A DNA stretch of 14,542 nt from contig CAJUDQ010000005.1 in assembly GCA_910585215.1 (NCBI GenBank), positions 1 through 14,542 of the forward strand, read 5' to 3'. Source of the DNA: an uncultured Lachnospiraceae bacterium. GTDB taxonomy: Bacteria; Bacillota; Clostridia; Lachnospirales; Lachnospiraceae. The notes beneath the pieces are model-generated. The model had not been told where the DNA came from and searched no databases. It worked only from the letters and a program-made list of their open reading frames with translations. Within the stretch, counting starts at the first letter, position 1; every line of letters begins with the position of its first letter. Positions 1 through 5,857 of this stretch are shown one piece after another. The position numbers were made by a program, and so were the translations under genes.

Positions 1-48
1 GGCAGCTTCGCTGCCATGTCGCTTTGCGACACAGCCCCTCTGGGGCTG
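1..48. repeat. Three consecutive perfect hairpins inside the tnpB 3' region
   Basis: Three exact inverted repeats, each with a 3-base loop, lie almost end to end: GGCAGC-TTC-GCTGCC (1-15), GTCGC-TTT-GCGAC (18-30) and CAGCCCC-TCT-GGGGCTG (32-48). They are GC-rich in an AT-rich contig. On the minus strand they are read in frame by tnpB as SPRGAVSQSDMAAKL, where a zinc ribbon is expected. This resembles a palindromic repeat that has entered a coding region in frame. It could equally be an RNA structure belonging to the 3' end of the tnpB transcript. Confidence 0.8.
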
Positions 49-1088
49 CCATAACAGCTACATAATTTAGAACTTGGAAAGAATTTGTCTGCAATGATTA
101 CTGGAATATTTCTCCATGCCGACTTATATTCTATCTGTTTCCTAAATTTGTAAAATCCCTGCTGTTGTACTGCTTTGGATAAATGCCTGTTCTTCATCAT
201 TCCTCTCACATTTAAATCTTCTATACATATAAAACTTGGTTTTCGCTTTATAATTTCAGATGTCGTCTGATGTAAGTAGTCCTGACGGATATTCGTTAGC
301 CTGTGATTTAATTTTAAAAGTTCCTTTTCTCTTTTTATAATGTTTTTTGTTTTACAGTAACATCCTCCTTTCCTGTTTTTTTCATATCTTCTTGATACGC
401 AGCGCTGTAACCTGCGTTTTCTTTTTTCTAATTTCTTTATTTTCTGTGTTCTATTGATGTTTTCGTATTTCTTTTTATCGGAACATACTGCCAAGTCCTT
501 TATTCCCAAATCAATGCCGATTCCTTCATTATATGGTATGGTATTGGATTCTTTACATTCTATTCCAACGGTAATCCACCAATGAACACCGTCATATTTT
601 ATTCTTGGATTTGTGTATTTAGAATTTACTGGAATACGGTTATGCTCTGCAAGACGAATCCAATTCCGTTTCTGCTTATTCTTCTTTTTGGAACACGCAA
701 ACCCTTCCACCTTGACATGTGTTTCTGTGAACTGTATTTTTACATTATCCTGATAAAAAGATTGTGGTGAGTGTTTTTTGCTTTTGAAACGGGGGAATTT
801 TGCAATCCCTTTAAAAAATCGTCTGTATGCATCACATGCGTCTTTGATTGCCTGTTTTGTAACGTTATTTGATATATCATTCAGCCACACATATTCAGGA
901 TTTTTCTTTAACTGCGTAAATTCTTTCCGTAAATCCGCATCTGACAGGAATCCACCCCCGTTTTTATGATTTTCCTGTTCCCTGTCCAATGCCCAGTTGT
1001 AAGCAAATCTGGCTGTGCCAGCGTATTGGAATAACCTGGTTTTCTGTTTATTATTCGGAAAGAGCATTACCCTGATTGTTTTTATCAT
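1..1088 (-). CDS. tnpB: TnpB, RNA-guided nuclease of IS605/IS1341-type element (C-terminus cut by contig end)
   Basis: I translated this strand by hand. An open frame runs from ATG at 1088 to the contig edge (362 codons, no stop). The N-terminus MIKTIRVMLFPNNKQ and the 'YAGTARFAYNWAL' segment are typical of TnpB/OrfB. RuvC-I is seen as GIDLGIKDLAV (Asp193) and RuvC-II as CIEDLNVRG (Glu290). The third catalytic Asp lies beyond the contig. TnpB proteins are RNA-guided DNA nucleases that help IS200/IS605-type elements persist. The zinc-ribbon start reads CSCYG (343-347), where families usually have C-S-x-C-G, so a second ligand appears to be Tyr346. The residues after it are encoded by a hairpin array rather than the usual ribbon sequence. 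A GGCGGTG ribosome binding site precedes the start. No TnpA is visible. The frame is otherwise uninterrupted, so the gene may be intact or only recently damaged. Confidence 0.9.
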   Translation of the reverse strand, partial: MIKTIRVMLFPNNKQKTRLFQYAGTARFAYNWALDREQENHKNGGGFLSDADLRKEFTQLKKNPEYVWLNDISNNVTKQAIKDACDAYRRFFKGIAKFPRFKSKKHSPQSFYQDNVKIQFTETHVKVEGFACSKKKNKQKRNWIRLAEHNRIPVNSKYTNPRIKYDGVHWWITVGIECKESNTIPYNEGIGIDLGIKDLAVCSDKKKYENINRTQKIKKLEKRKRRLQRCVSRRYEKNRKGGCYCKTKNIIKREKELLKLNHRLTNIRQDYLHQTTSEIIKRKPSFICIEDLNVRGMMKNRHLSKAVQQQGFYKFRKQIEYKSAWRNIPVIIADKFFPSSKLCSCYGSPRGAVSQSDMAAKL

Positions 1089-1153
1089 TCTCTTCACCGC
1101 CTTCTTCTATAAGCTTTTCTACAAGTCCTATATTTACATTATTCTATCAAATT

Positions 1154-1185
1154 AAATTATAAAAATTTACATATATTTATAATTT
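1154..1185. repeat. AT-only inverted repeat between nadD and tnpB
   Basis: AAATTATAAA (1154-1163) and its reverse complement TTTATAATTT (1176-1185) flank a 12-base loop. The stem has no G or C, so it is a poor terminator. It may be part of the left end of the IS605-type element, or a chance result of the base composition. No GC-rich terminator is visible after nadD. Confidence 0.35.
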
Positions 1186-1220
1186 TTTATAAATTTTTGT
1201 TAACTGTTGTTAGCCTCTCT

Positions 1221-1841
1221 TTAAATAGAATAAAGTCTATGCTCTGTTATATATTTATATACTCTTTTATCAACCATAGAAGAAATATCTTTGTTCTGTC
1301 GTACCGCATTTCGTATTTCGGTAGAGGAATATGAAATATCTTCCAGGATTATCCTTCGTATATCTGCTTGTGGAAAAACTTGTTTTAAACAGGAAATTTG
1401 ATTTTCCAGCTCTTCTCCCTGAAGAGAATTTCTTCCAGAGGCAAGAATTACAGCTTTTTGAAGAATAATTTCCGGCTTATGCCAGTTTTTTATATGTTCC
1501 AGAGAATCTCCGCCGAGGATAAAATAATATTGTGTTTCTGGATTCTGCTCTGTCAACAGCGTCAATGTATCTGAGGTATAAATATATCCTGTTCTTTGCA
1601 GTTCAAAATCACTGTACTCCATAAAATCATATTTTGCAATGGCCAATTTTACCATTTCTGACCTTACAACAGCATCCAAAATATCTGCATTTGATTTGTG
1701 TGGAGGAGTCTTTGAAACCATTACCAGTATTTTATCCAGAGAAAATTGTGTATAGGCGGCCTTGCCCAGAGCAATATGAGCATTGTGAATTGGATTAAAA
1801 GTTCCGCCGAGAATTCCGATTTTATATTTTTTATTTTGCAT
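1221..1841 (-). CDS. nadD: Nicotinate-nucleotide adenylyltransferase
   Basis: This cytoplasmic enzyme joins nicotinate mononucleotide and ATP to give deamido-NAD, a step shared by de novo and salvage NAD synthesis. The 206-residue product starts MQNKKYKIGILGGTFNPIHN. The nucleotidyltransferase signature GGTFNPIHNAH is at residues 12-22 and the second signature SSTEIR at 172-177, and the length is usual for NadD. I chose ATG at 1841, which overlaps the yhbY stop by 11 bases. A longer frame from TTG at 1889 would add 16 residues (starting MAEKLFCSG) ahead of the normal N-terminus and run deep into yhbY. The gene is the last of the housekeeping operon here. The usual follower yqeK is not seen, and a tnpB gene comes next. 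Confidence 0.95.
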   Translation of the reverse strand: MQNKKYKIGILGGTFNPIHNAHIALGKAAYTQFSLDKILVMVSKTPPHKSNADILDAVVRSEMVKLAIAKYDFMEYSDFELQRTGYIYTSDTLTLLTEQNPETQYYFILGGDSLEHIKNWHKPEIILQKAVILASGRNSLQGEELENQISCLKQVFPQADIRRIILEDISYSSTEIRNAVRQNKDISSMVDKRVYKYITEHRLYSI

Positions 1842-2115
1842 ATTTTGAATTTTCTTTCGCTTCCCTGAACAAAATAATTTTTCTGCCAATTACCTGAATT
1901 ACTTCCGAATGTGTGCGGTCTGCAAGTGTTTCTGCTATCTCACGGATATCATACATACAGTTTTTCAAAACGTTTAATTTTATTAATTCCCTTGCTTCCA
2001 GCGCTTCCTGTACACTTTGTGTTATTTCAGGAGTAACTCCGGACTTTCCGATATGCAGAATTGTATCCAGTGTCATGGCACATCCTTTTAAATATGCCCT
2101 TCTTTTACTTGTCAT
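1831..2115 (-). CDS. yhbY: YhbY-family RNA-binding protein (CRM domain)
   Basis: This is a small single-domain CRS1/YhbY protein (94 aa) that associates with pre-50S ribosomal particles in other bacteria. The sequence has the family layout: an N-terminal helix with KRRAYLKG, the GKSGVTPEI loop (conserved G-K-x-G), the helix EALEARELIK, and the C-terminal VIQVIGRKIILFREAKEN strand. An AAGGA motif lies about 11 bases before the ATG. It sits between obgE and nadD, its usual place in Clostridia and Bacilli, and its last codons overlap the nadD start. This suggests translational coupling. Confidence 0.93.
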   Translation of the reverse strand: MTSKRRAYLKGCAMTLDTILHIGKSGVTPEITQSVQEALEARELIKLNVLKNCMYDIREIAETLADRTHSEVIQVIGRKIILFREAKENSKYAK

Positions 2116-2172
2116 AATATTTATAATCCTTTCTGCCTCTGTGGTATCACTTTTCTGACAATTATAGCTGTA

Positions 2173-3465
2173 TTATTTATAATATTCAAATTCATGTCCA
2201 TAAATCCTTACAGTATCTCCGTCTTTAATTCCAAGCTCTTCAAGCTGTTCTAAAATTCCGTTTTCTTTCATAAAATTCTGGAAAAACAGAAACCCTTTTT
2301 CCGATTCCAGATTTGTATATCCAAGCATTTTTTCAATACGTGGTCCTTCAATCACAAATACATCCTCATCTTCTTCATCTTTTGCCACTGTAAACGGTTC
2401 TGACGGATTATCATAATATACATTCGGGTCAAATTCCTTTTCATATATCATCGGCTCGGAATCCATTGTTTTTAAAAGTTCATTCACTGCATATAAAAGC
2501 TCTTTTACCCCTTTTCCGCTTACTGCCGAAATTGGATATACCGAAATGCCTTCCGGTTCAAATTCTTCTTTGATTAAATCGATATAAGTTCCGTCATTAT
2601 CATACAAAGCGTCAATTTTATTTGCAGCAATAATTTGAGGTTTCTTTAAAAGTTCAGGATTATAAGATTTTAATTCTTCATTAATTTGATGAATATCATG
2701 TACAGGGTCACGTCCTTCAACGGAGGCAGCATCTACCATATGAATAATCACTTTTGTTCTTTCGATGTGCTTTAAAAATTCATATCCAAGACCAACCCCC
2801 TGACTTGCACCTTCGATTAATCCCGGAATATCAGCAATTACAAAACCATTGTTTTCATCTAAATCCACAACTCCAAGATTTGGATTCAAGGTAGTAAAAT
2901 GATAATTTGCAATTTTAGGTCTGGCATTTGTCACTCTTGAAAGAAATGTAGATTTTCCGACATTTGGAAATCCCACAAGTCCTACATCTGCGATTACTTT
3001 AAGCTCCAGCCGTACCCACAGTTCTTTTGACGGAGTTCCAGGTTTTGCATATTTCGGGACCTGCATAGTGGCAGTTGCAAAATGCTGATTGCCCTTACCG
3101 CCTCTGCCGCCCTTTAAAATCACTTCTCTTCTGTTGCCGCCCGACATATCTGCGATAATCTTTCCGGTTTCATCGTCTTTAATAATCGTACCTTCTGGAA
3201 CCTTAATCACAAGGTCCTGTCCATTTTTTCCGTGCTGATTGCTTTTGCCGCCTTCTGCGCCTGATTCAGCCGCATATTTTCTGATATGACGAAAGTCTGT
3301 CAGGGTATTTAATCCTTCATCTACTTCAAAAATAATATCTCCGCCATTGCCGCCGTCTCCGCCGTCGGGACCGCCGTTTGGGACAAACAGTTCTCTTCGG
3401 AAGCTGATATGTCCGTCTCCGCCTTTTCCTGATTTTATAAAAATTCTCGCACTGTCTGCAAACAT
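2173..3465 (-). CDS. obgE: Obg family GTPase (ObgE/CgtA), ribosome assembly
   Basis: An essential, slow GTPase that acts in large-subunit maturation and stress signalling. The 430-residue protein has the full three-part layout. The glycine-rich Obg fold covers residues 1-158 (e.g. GGPDGGDGGNGGD at 31-43). The G domain has GFPNVGKST (G1, 165-173), FTTLNP (switch I), DIPG (G3, 212-215), NKID (G4, 282-285) and SAVSGKG (G5, 313-319). The C-terminal OCT domain spans about 345-430. I chose ATG at 3465 because AGGAGG lies 6 bases before it. A TTG 21 bases upstream would place that Shine-Dalgarno sequence inside the gene. It is preceded by a terminator-like hairpin, so its expression may be partly uncoupled from the ribosomal protein genes. 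Confidence 0.97.
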   Translation of the reverse strand: MFADSARIFIKSGKGGDGHISFRRELFVPNGGPDGGDGGNGGDIIFEVDEGLNTLTDFRHIRKYAAESGAEGGKSNQHGKNGQDLVIKVPEGTIIKDDETGKIIADMSGGNRREVILKGGRGGKGNQHFATATMQVPKYAKPGTPSKELWVRLELKVIADVGLVGFPNVGKSTFLSRVTNARPKIANYHFTTLNPNLGVVDLDENNGFVIADIPGLIEGASQGVGLGYEFLKHIERTKVIIHMVDAASVEGRDPVHDIHQINEELKSYNPELLKKPQIIAANKIDALYDNDGTYIDLIKEEFEPEGISVYPISAVSGKGVKELLYAVNELLKTMDSEPMIYEKEFDPNVYYDNPSEPFTVAKDEEDEDVFVIEGPRIEKMLGYTNLESEKGFLFFQNFMKENGILEQLEELGIKDGDTVRIYGHEFEYYK

Positions 3466-3484
3466 AGTCAACCTCCTGTTGTTC

Positions 3485-3520
3485 AAAAAGGGGCTTCAAT
3501 CGAAATTATGATTGAAGCCC
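3485..3520 (-). terminator. Intrinsic terminator or attenuator between rpmA and obgE
   Basis: On the minus strand an 11-bp perfect stem GGGCTTCAATC / GATTGAAGCCC encloses an 8-base loop and is followed by CTTTTT. This is a classic factor-independent terminator. It ends only about 20 bases before the obgE start, and no strong promoter lies between them. Partial termination that lowers obgE-yhbY-nadD transcripts relative to rplU-prp-rpmA is the simplest reading. Confidence 0.85.
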
Positions 3521-3526
3521 GTTCAT

Positions 3527-3540
3527 GCAATATATATTGC
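3527..3540. repeat. 14-bp perfect palindrome just after rpmA
   Basis: GCAATATATATTGC is its own reverse complement. It begins 3 bases after the rpmA stop codon and 6 bases before the terminator stem. It could be an accessory hairpin protecting the rpmA 3' end, or a protein-binding site. Confidence 0.5.
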
Positions 3541-3543
3541 TGA

Positions 3544-3828
3544 TTATTCAGCTACAGGGTAGATAGAAACCTGTTTCTTGTCTCTTCCCTTTCTTTCAAA
3601 CCGAACAATACCATCCACCAGCGCAAACAATGTATCGTCTCCGCCTCTGCCTACATTAGAACCTGGATGAATATGTGTTCCGCGCTGTCTGTAAAGAATA
3701 TTTCCAGCTTTTACAAACTGCCCGTCGGCTCTTTTGGCGCCTAATCTCTTTGATTCTGAATCTCTGCCGTTCTTTGTAGAACCAACACCCTTTTTATGAG
3801 CGAATAATTGAAGGTTCATTTTTAACAT
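3544..3828 (-). CDS. rpmA: 50S ribosomal protein L27, precursor with Prp-cleaved N-terminus
   Basis: L27 sits near the peptidyl-transferase centre of the large subunit. The 94-residue sequence is a full match to the family (KNGRDSESKRLGAKRADGQ, NILYRQRGTHIHPG, NVGRGGDDTLFA). It begins MLKMNLQLFAHKKG. This is the Firmicutes extension that Prp removes: in Staphylococcus aureus the first nine residues are cut after Phe9, and Phe9 is conserved here. The start is ATG at 3828, with AGGAGGTG placed in the final codons of prp. The downstream Met4 would destroy the known cleavage motif, so the longer start is right. Confidence 0.98.
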   Translation of the reverse strand: MLKMNLQLFAHKKGVGSTKNGRDSESKRLGAKRADGQFVKAGNILYRQRGTHIHPGSNVGRGGDDTLFALVDGIVRFERKGRDKKQVSIYPVAE

Positions 3829-3833
3829 CGGAA

Positions 3834-4166
3834 TTACACCTCCTCAATAGATATCTTAATATAAGTATGGTCTGTATAGTCCTCTTCTATCCCTCTCAAT
3901 CCAAGAAGGAGTGAATCAACTAATAAAGCTGATTCAGCACTGATTTTTTCAGGAAAGCTGCAAGTCAGCATCCCCGTTTTTTCATCTACAGAAGCTTCAA
4001 ACCTGTCCTCTGTAAAAGCTTCAATAGCATTTACCGTGTTGACAGATAATGCCGATACAGCGGCACAGATAATATCTTTGCCTGAATCTGCGTATCCTGC
4101 ATGTCCAGATATGGAAAAACCTCTGTAATATGCGTCTGAATCTTTAAAAAAAACAGCTTTTATCAT
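3834..4166 (-). CDS. prp: Ribosomal-processing cysteine protease Prp
   Basis: Prp removes the N-terminal extension of L27 before it can function in the ribosome. The 110-residue protein shows the catalytic pair at the expected positions: His22 in SGHAGYADSG and Cys34 in KDIICAAVSAL. It lies between L21 and L27, its standard location in Firmicutes, and its substrate is the next gene. The Shine-Dalgarno sequence is weak (GAG, 8 bases before ATG). The gap to rplU is 17 bases, so translation may depend partly on the upstream gene. This gene was formerly called ysxB. Confidence 0.96.
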   Translation of the reverse strand: MIKAVFFKDSDAYYRGFSISGHAGYADSGKDIICAAVSALSVNTVNAIEAFTEDRFEASVDEKTGMLTCSFPEKISAESALLVDSLLLGLRGIEEDYTDHTYIKISIEEV

Positions 4167-4183
4167 AATTAACTCGATGAAAC

Positions 4184-4492
4184 TTAAGCGTTAATCTTTG
4201 TGATTTTAACTGCTGTAAGCTGCTGTCTGTGGCCTTTTTTCTTATGATAGCCAGTTTTTCTCTTAAACTTGTAAACGATGACTTTCTTGGATTTGACATT
4301 GTCGATAACATCTGCTTCAACAGTTGCATTCTCAACAAATGGAGCTCCGATTTTCATTTCATCACCGCCGACAAGAAGAACTTTACGAAAGGTATAAGTC
4401 TCTCCTGCTTCTACACCAAGCTTTTCTACTCTGATAACATCGCCTTCGGAAACCTTGTACTGCTTTCCGCCTGTTGCTATTATTGCGTACAT
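4184..4492 (-). CDS. rplU: 50S ribosomal protein L21
   Basis: A 23S rRNA-binding protein of the large subunit. The 102-residue product is a complete match: MYAIIATGGKQYKVSEGD at the N-terminus and the basic tail YKFKRKTGYHKKKGHRQQLTAVKI. AGGAGG (4500-4505) lies 7 bases before ATG. It is the first gene of the housekeeping operon, directly behind a structured leader and a near-consensus promoter. Confidence 0.98.
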   Translation of the reverse strand: MYAIIATGGKQYKVSEGDVIRVEKLGVEAGETYTFRKVLLVGGDEMKIGAPFVENATVEADVIDNVKSKKVIVYKFKRKTGYHKKKGHRQQLTAVKITKINA

Positions 4493-4510
4493 GTGTACAC
4501 CTCCTCTTAA

Positions 4511-4616
4511 CTATTCAATAATTTTATTGAACAATACTCGCTGGTTTTGGTGGCATTTCTGCACTTTTAACCGAACCATGCGGCATGCAGGTCTGTTTGA
4601 TAACTTAAACAGACAC
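4511..4616 (-). ncRNA. Structured 5' leader of rplU, candidate L21 leader RNA
   Basis: Between the inferred transcription start and the rplU ribosome binding site the RNA can form three hairpins. Hairpin 1 is an 8-bp stem GTCTGTTT / AAACAGAC (4591-4614). Hairpin 2 has outer stem CTGCA / TGCAG (4559-4590) with an inner CCG / CGG pair (4571-4583). Hairpin 3 is a 7-bp stem TTCAATA / TATTGAA (4514-4531) just ahead of the ribosome binding site. A conserved L21 leader in this position is known from Firmicutes and is thought to give autoregulation by the protein. I assign it by position and structure, not by covariance search. Confidence 0.65.
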
Positions 4617-4622
4617 TCAAAT

Positions 4623-4651
4623 ATAATACTACCGGAAAGTGGAAATGTCAA
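4623..4651 (-). promoter_or_regulatory. Sigma-A type promoter of the rplU operon
   Basis: On the minus strand TTGACA (4646-4651), a 17-base spacer and TATTAT (4623-4628) give an exact -35, ideal spacing and 5 of 6 matches in the -10. The predicted start is near 4616, immediately before the first leader hairpin. Confidence 0.85.
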
Positions 4652-4712
4652 GTAAAAAATTACTTTAATTTCCGTCTTTTTCGCAGATTTTCTCAAAATA
4701 TACGAAGGAAAT

Positions 4713-5843
4713 TTATCGAAACCTGTGAATTTTTATTATCATGATAACAATGCACAAGACAACAGTTATCCATTCGACTATCTGAAAGAAAAACAGCAGT
4801 GTCAGTACAGTTCCATAGGCTATTGCAATATTTTCCCAAAATGGATAAATAATTTCATCCAGTTTCATTGAATGAACTCCAAAATTTTTTAACTCTTTCC
4901 ACCTGTTTTGCACAGAATATCGGTCAGAAGTTTCTATAATCTTTATCTCTCTGTCAGAATCCTTATCTGATAATCCCAAATCCACCTTTGCTGCTCCGTC
5001 TGTATTTTCAGCTTCCGGTTGAAAATAATTCTGAACATAACGATAGGCATAATGCTTTACTGCGTTTTCCATAATGACCTCATAACAGGTAATAGCAGCA
5101 TCTTCATTATATTTTTTCAATACCTCATAGGATACATAAAAAGTAATTTCTCCATTCCCTGCCGCCTTGTTTGGCCAGCTCTTTGGCTGTTTATATACAC
5201 CTGCAATTACATGAGGTTCTCCATTAATATATGCATACATTCCTGCAATATCACTCGAACCAAACAGTCGCCATGCAGCTTCTTCGTCAAGAAGAATATA
5301 ATCCTTCATCACATTTTTTGTATCAATATAGCTTCCATTTAGAAGCTGCAGCGGATGAAAGAAAAAGAAATTGTTTCCCACTCCATAGGCGACTCCTTCT
5401 ACAGAAGTATTTCCATTTGTGACTGTAAGTTTTCCTTTACCAGAATATGCATCGGTCCATTTTGATACATTTTCTTTTTCAGAGGTTTTCAGCATTTTAT
5501 TCATTTCATATTCAAAACGCATAAGTTCATCTGTATGAAATCCATCTGCACGGCTGGTATAACATGATACCTGTGCATAATCTTTTCCACCCCATTCCAG
5601 ACAGGAGTTCTGGTCTGGAACATTTTTGATAACAGAAAAAGAAATCAGATTTAAAACCAGAAGAAAAATCAGAGAGATGAAAAGTATCAAGCCTGATTTG
5701 ATAAATGTTCTTTTGTTTGTATAAAAACAGCTTCCGAGCTCTGTAAAAAATAGTTTCATTTTTTGTCGGAGTTTTTTGATTTTTTCTGTAATACTTCTCT
5801 TAATATTTATGATAATATCTTTTATCCAGTTTCCGATTTTCAA
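4713..5843 (-). CDS. MacB-like periplasmic-core membrane protein, short form lacking full FtsX permease core
   Basis: About 376 residues. A basic cytoplasmic N-terminus (to ~47) is followed by one hydrophobic segment (LILFISLIFLLVLNLISF), an extracytoplasmic domain of roughly 265 residues, and a C-terminal hydrophobic stretch (AIAYGTVLTLLFFFQIVEW then ITVVLCIVIMIIKI) ending in a short basic tail. The layout, and segments such as YILLDEEAAWRLFGSSDIAGMYAYINGEPHVIAGVY, match the MacB periplasmic core domain of ABC export permeases (compare 'ALAxxLFG...G..I.i.g..f.ViGV'). A usual FtsX/MacB permease has three helices after this domain. Only one or two fit here. I chose TTG at 5843 because GAGGTG precedes it well. 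A GTG at 5852 is possible but has almost no room for a ribosome binding site. It follows the adaptor gene by 14 bases, and no ATPase gene is adjacent. Confidence 0.75.
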   Translation of the reverse strand: MKIGNWIKDIIINIKRSITEKIKKLRQKMKLFFTELGSCFYTNKRTFIKSGLILFISLIFLLVLNLISFSVIKNVPDQNSCLEWGGKDYAQVSCYTSRADGFHTDELMRFEYEMNKMLKTSEKENVSKWTDAYSGKGKLTVTNGNTSVEGVAYGVGNNFFFFHPLQLLNGSYIDTKNVMKDYILLDEEAAWRLFGSSDIAGMYAYINGEPHVIAGVYKQPKSWPNKAAGNGEITFYVSYEVLKKYNEDAAITCYEVIMENAVKHYAYRYVQNYFQPEAENTDGAAKVDLGLSDKDSDREIKIIETSDRYSVQNRWKELKNFGVHSMKLDEIIYPFWENIAIAYGTVLTLLFFFQIVEWITVVLCIVIMIIKIHRFR

Positions 5844-5857
5844 AGATATCACCTCTC

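Larger units (their letters stand above)
1..1219 (-). mobile_element. IS605/IS1341-type TnpB-only element, right end missing
   Basis: The element is inferred from the tnpB gene with no tnpA beside it. Its 5' boundary must lie between the tnpB start (1088) and the nadD stop (1221), but I cannot place it exactly, because these elements have no terminal inverted repeats and this stretch is uniformly AT-rich. The right end, which would carry the guide-RNA region, is outside the contig. The outer coordinate given is an upper limit. Confidence 0.45.

Noticed and set aside
582..969. Two plus-strand open frames of about 62 aa
   Set aside because: They lie opposite the tnpB gene, whose frame carries clear RuvC motifs. 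The plus-strand products have no family features.
1842..1889. Upstream TTG start for nadD
   Set aside because: It adds 16 residues before the conserved N-terminus and lies well inside yhbY. ATG at 1841 gives the usual NadD length.
3466..3486. Upstream TTG start for obgE
   Set aside because: It would put the strong AGGAGG site inside the coding region. ATG at 3465 is ideally placed after it.
4144..4338. Minus-strand open frame of 64 aa overlapping prp and rplU
   Set aside because: It is out of frame with two well-recognised genes and has no features of its own.
4652..4712. Terminator after the MacB-like gene (AATTTCC...GGAAATT and AAGTAA-TTTT-TTACTT)
   Set aside because: The stems are short or have a long loop and there is no clean T-run after a GC-rich stem. 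Some terminator is expected here, but this evidence is too weak to list as a feature.
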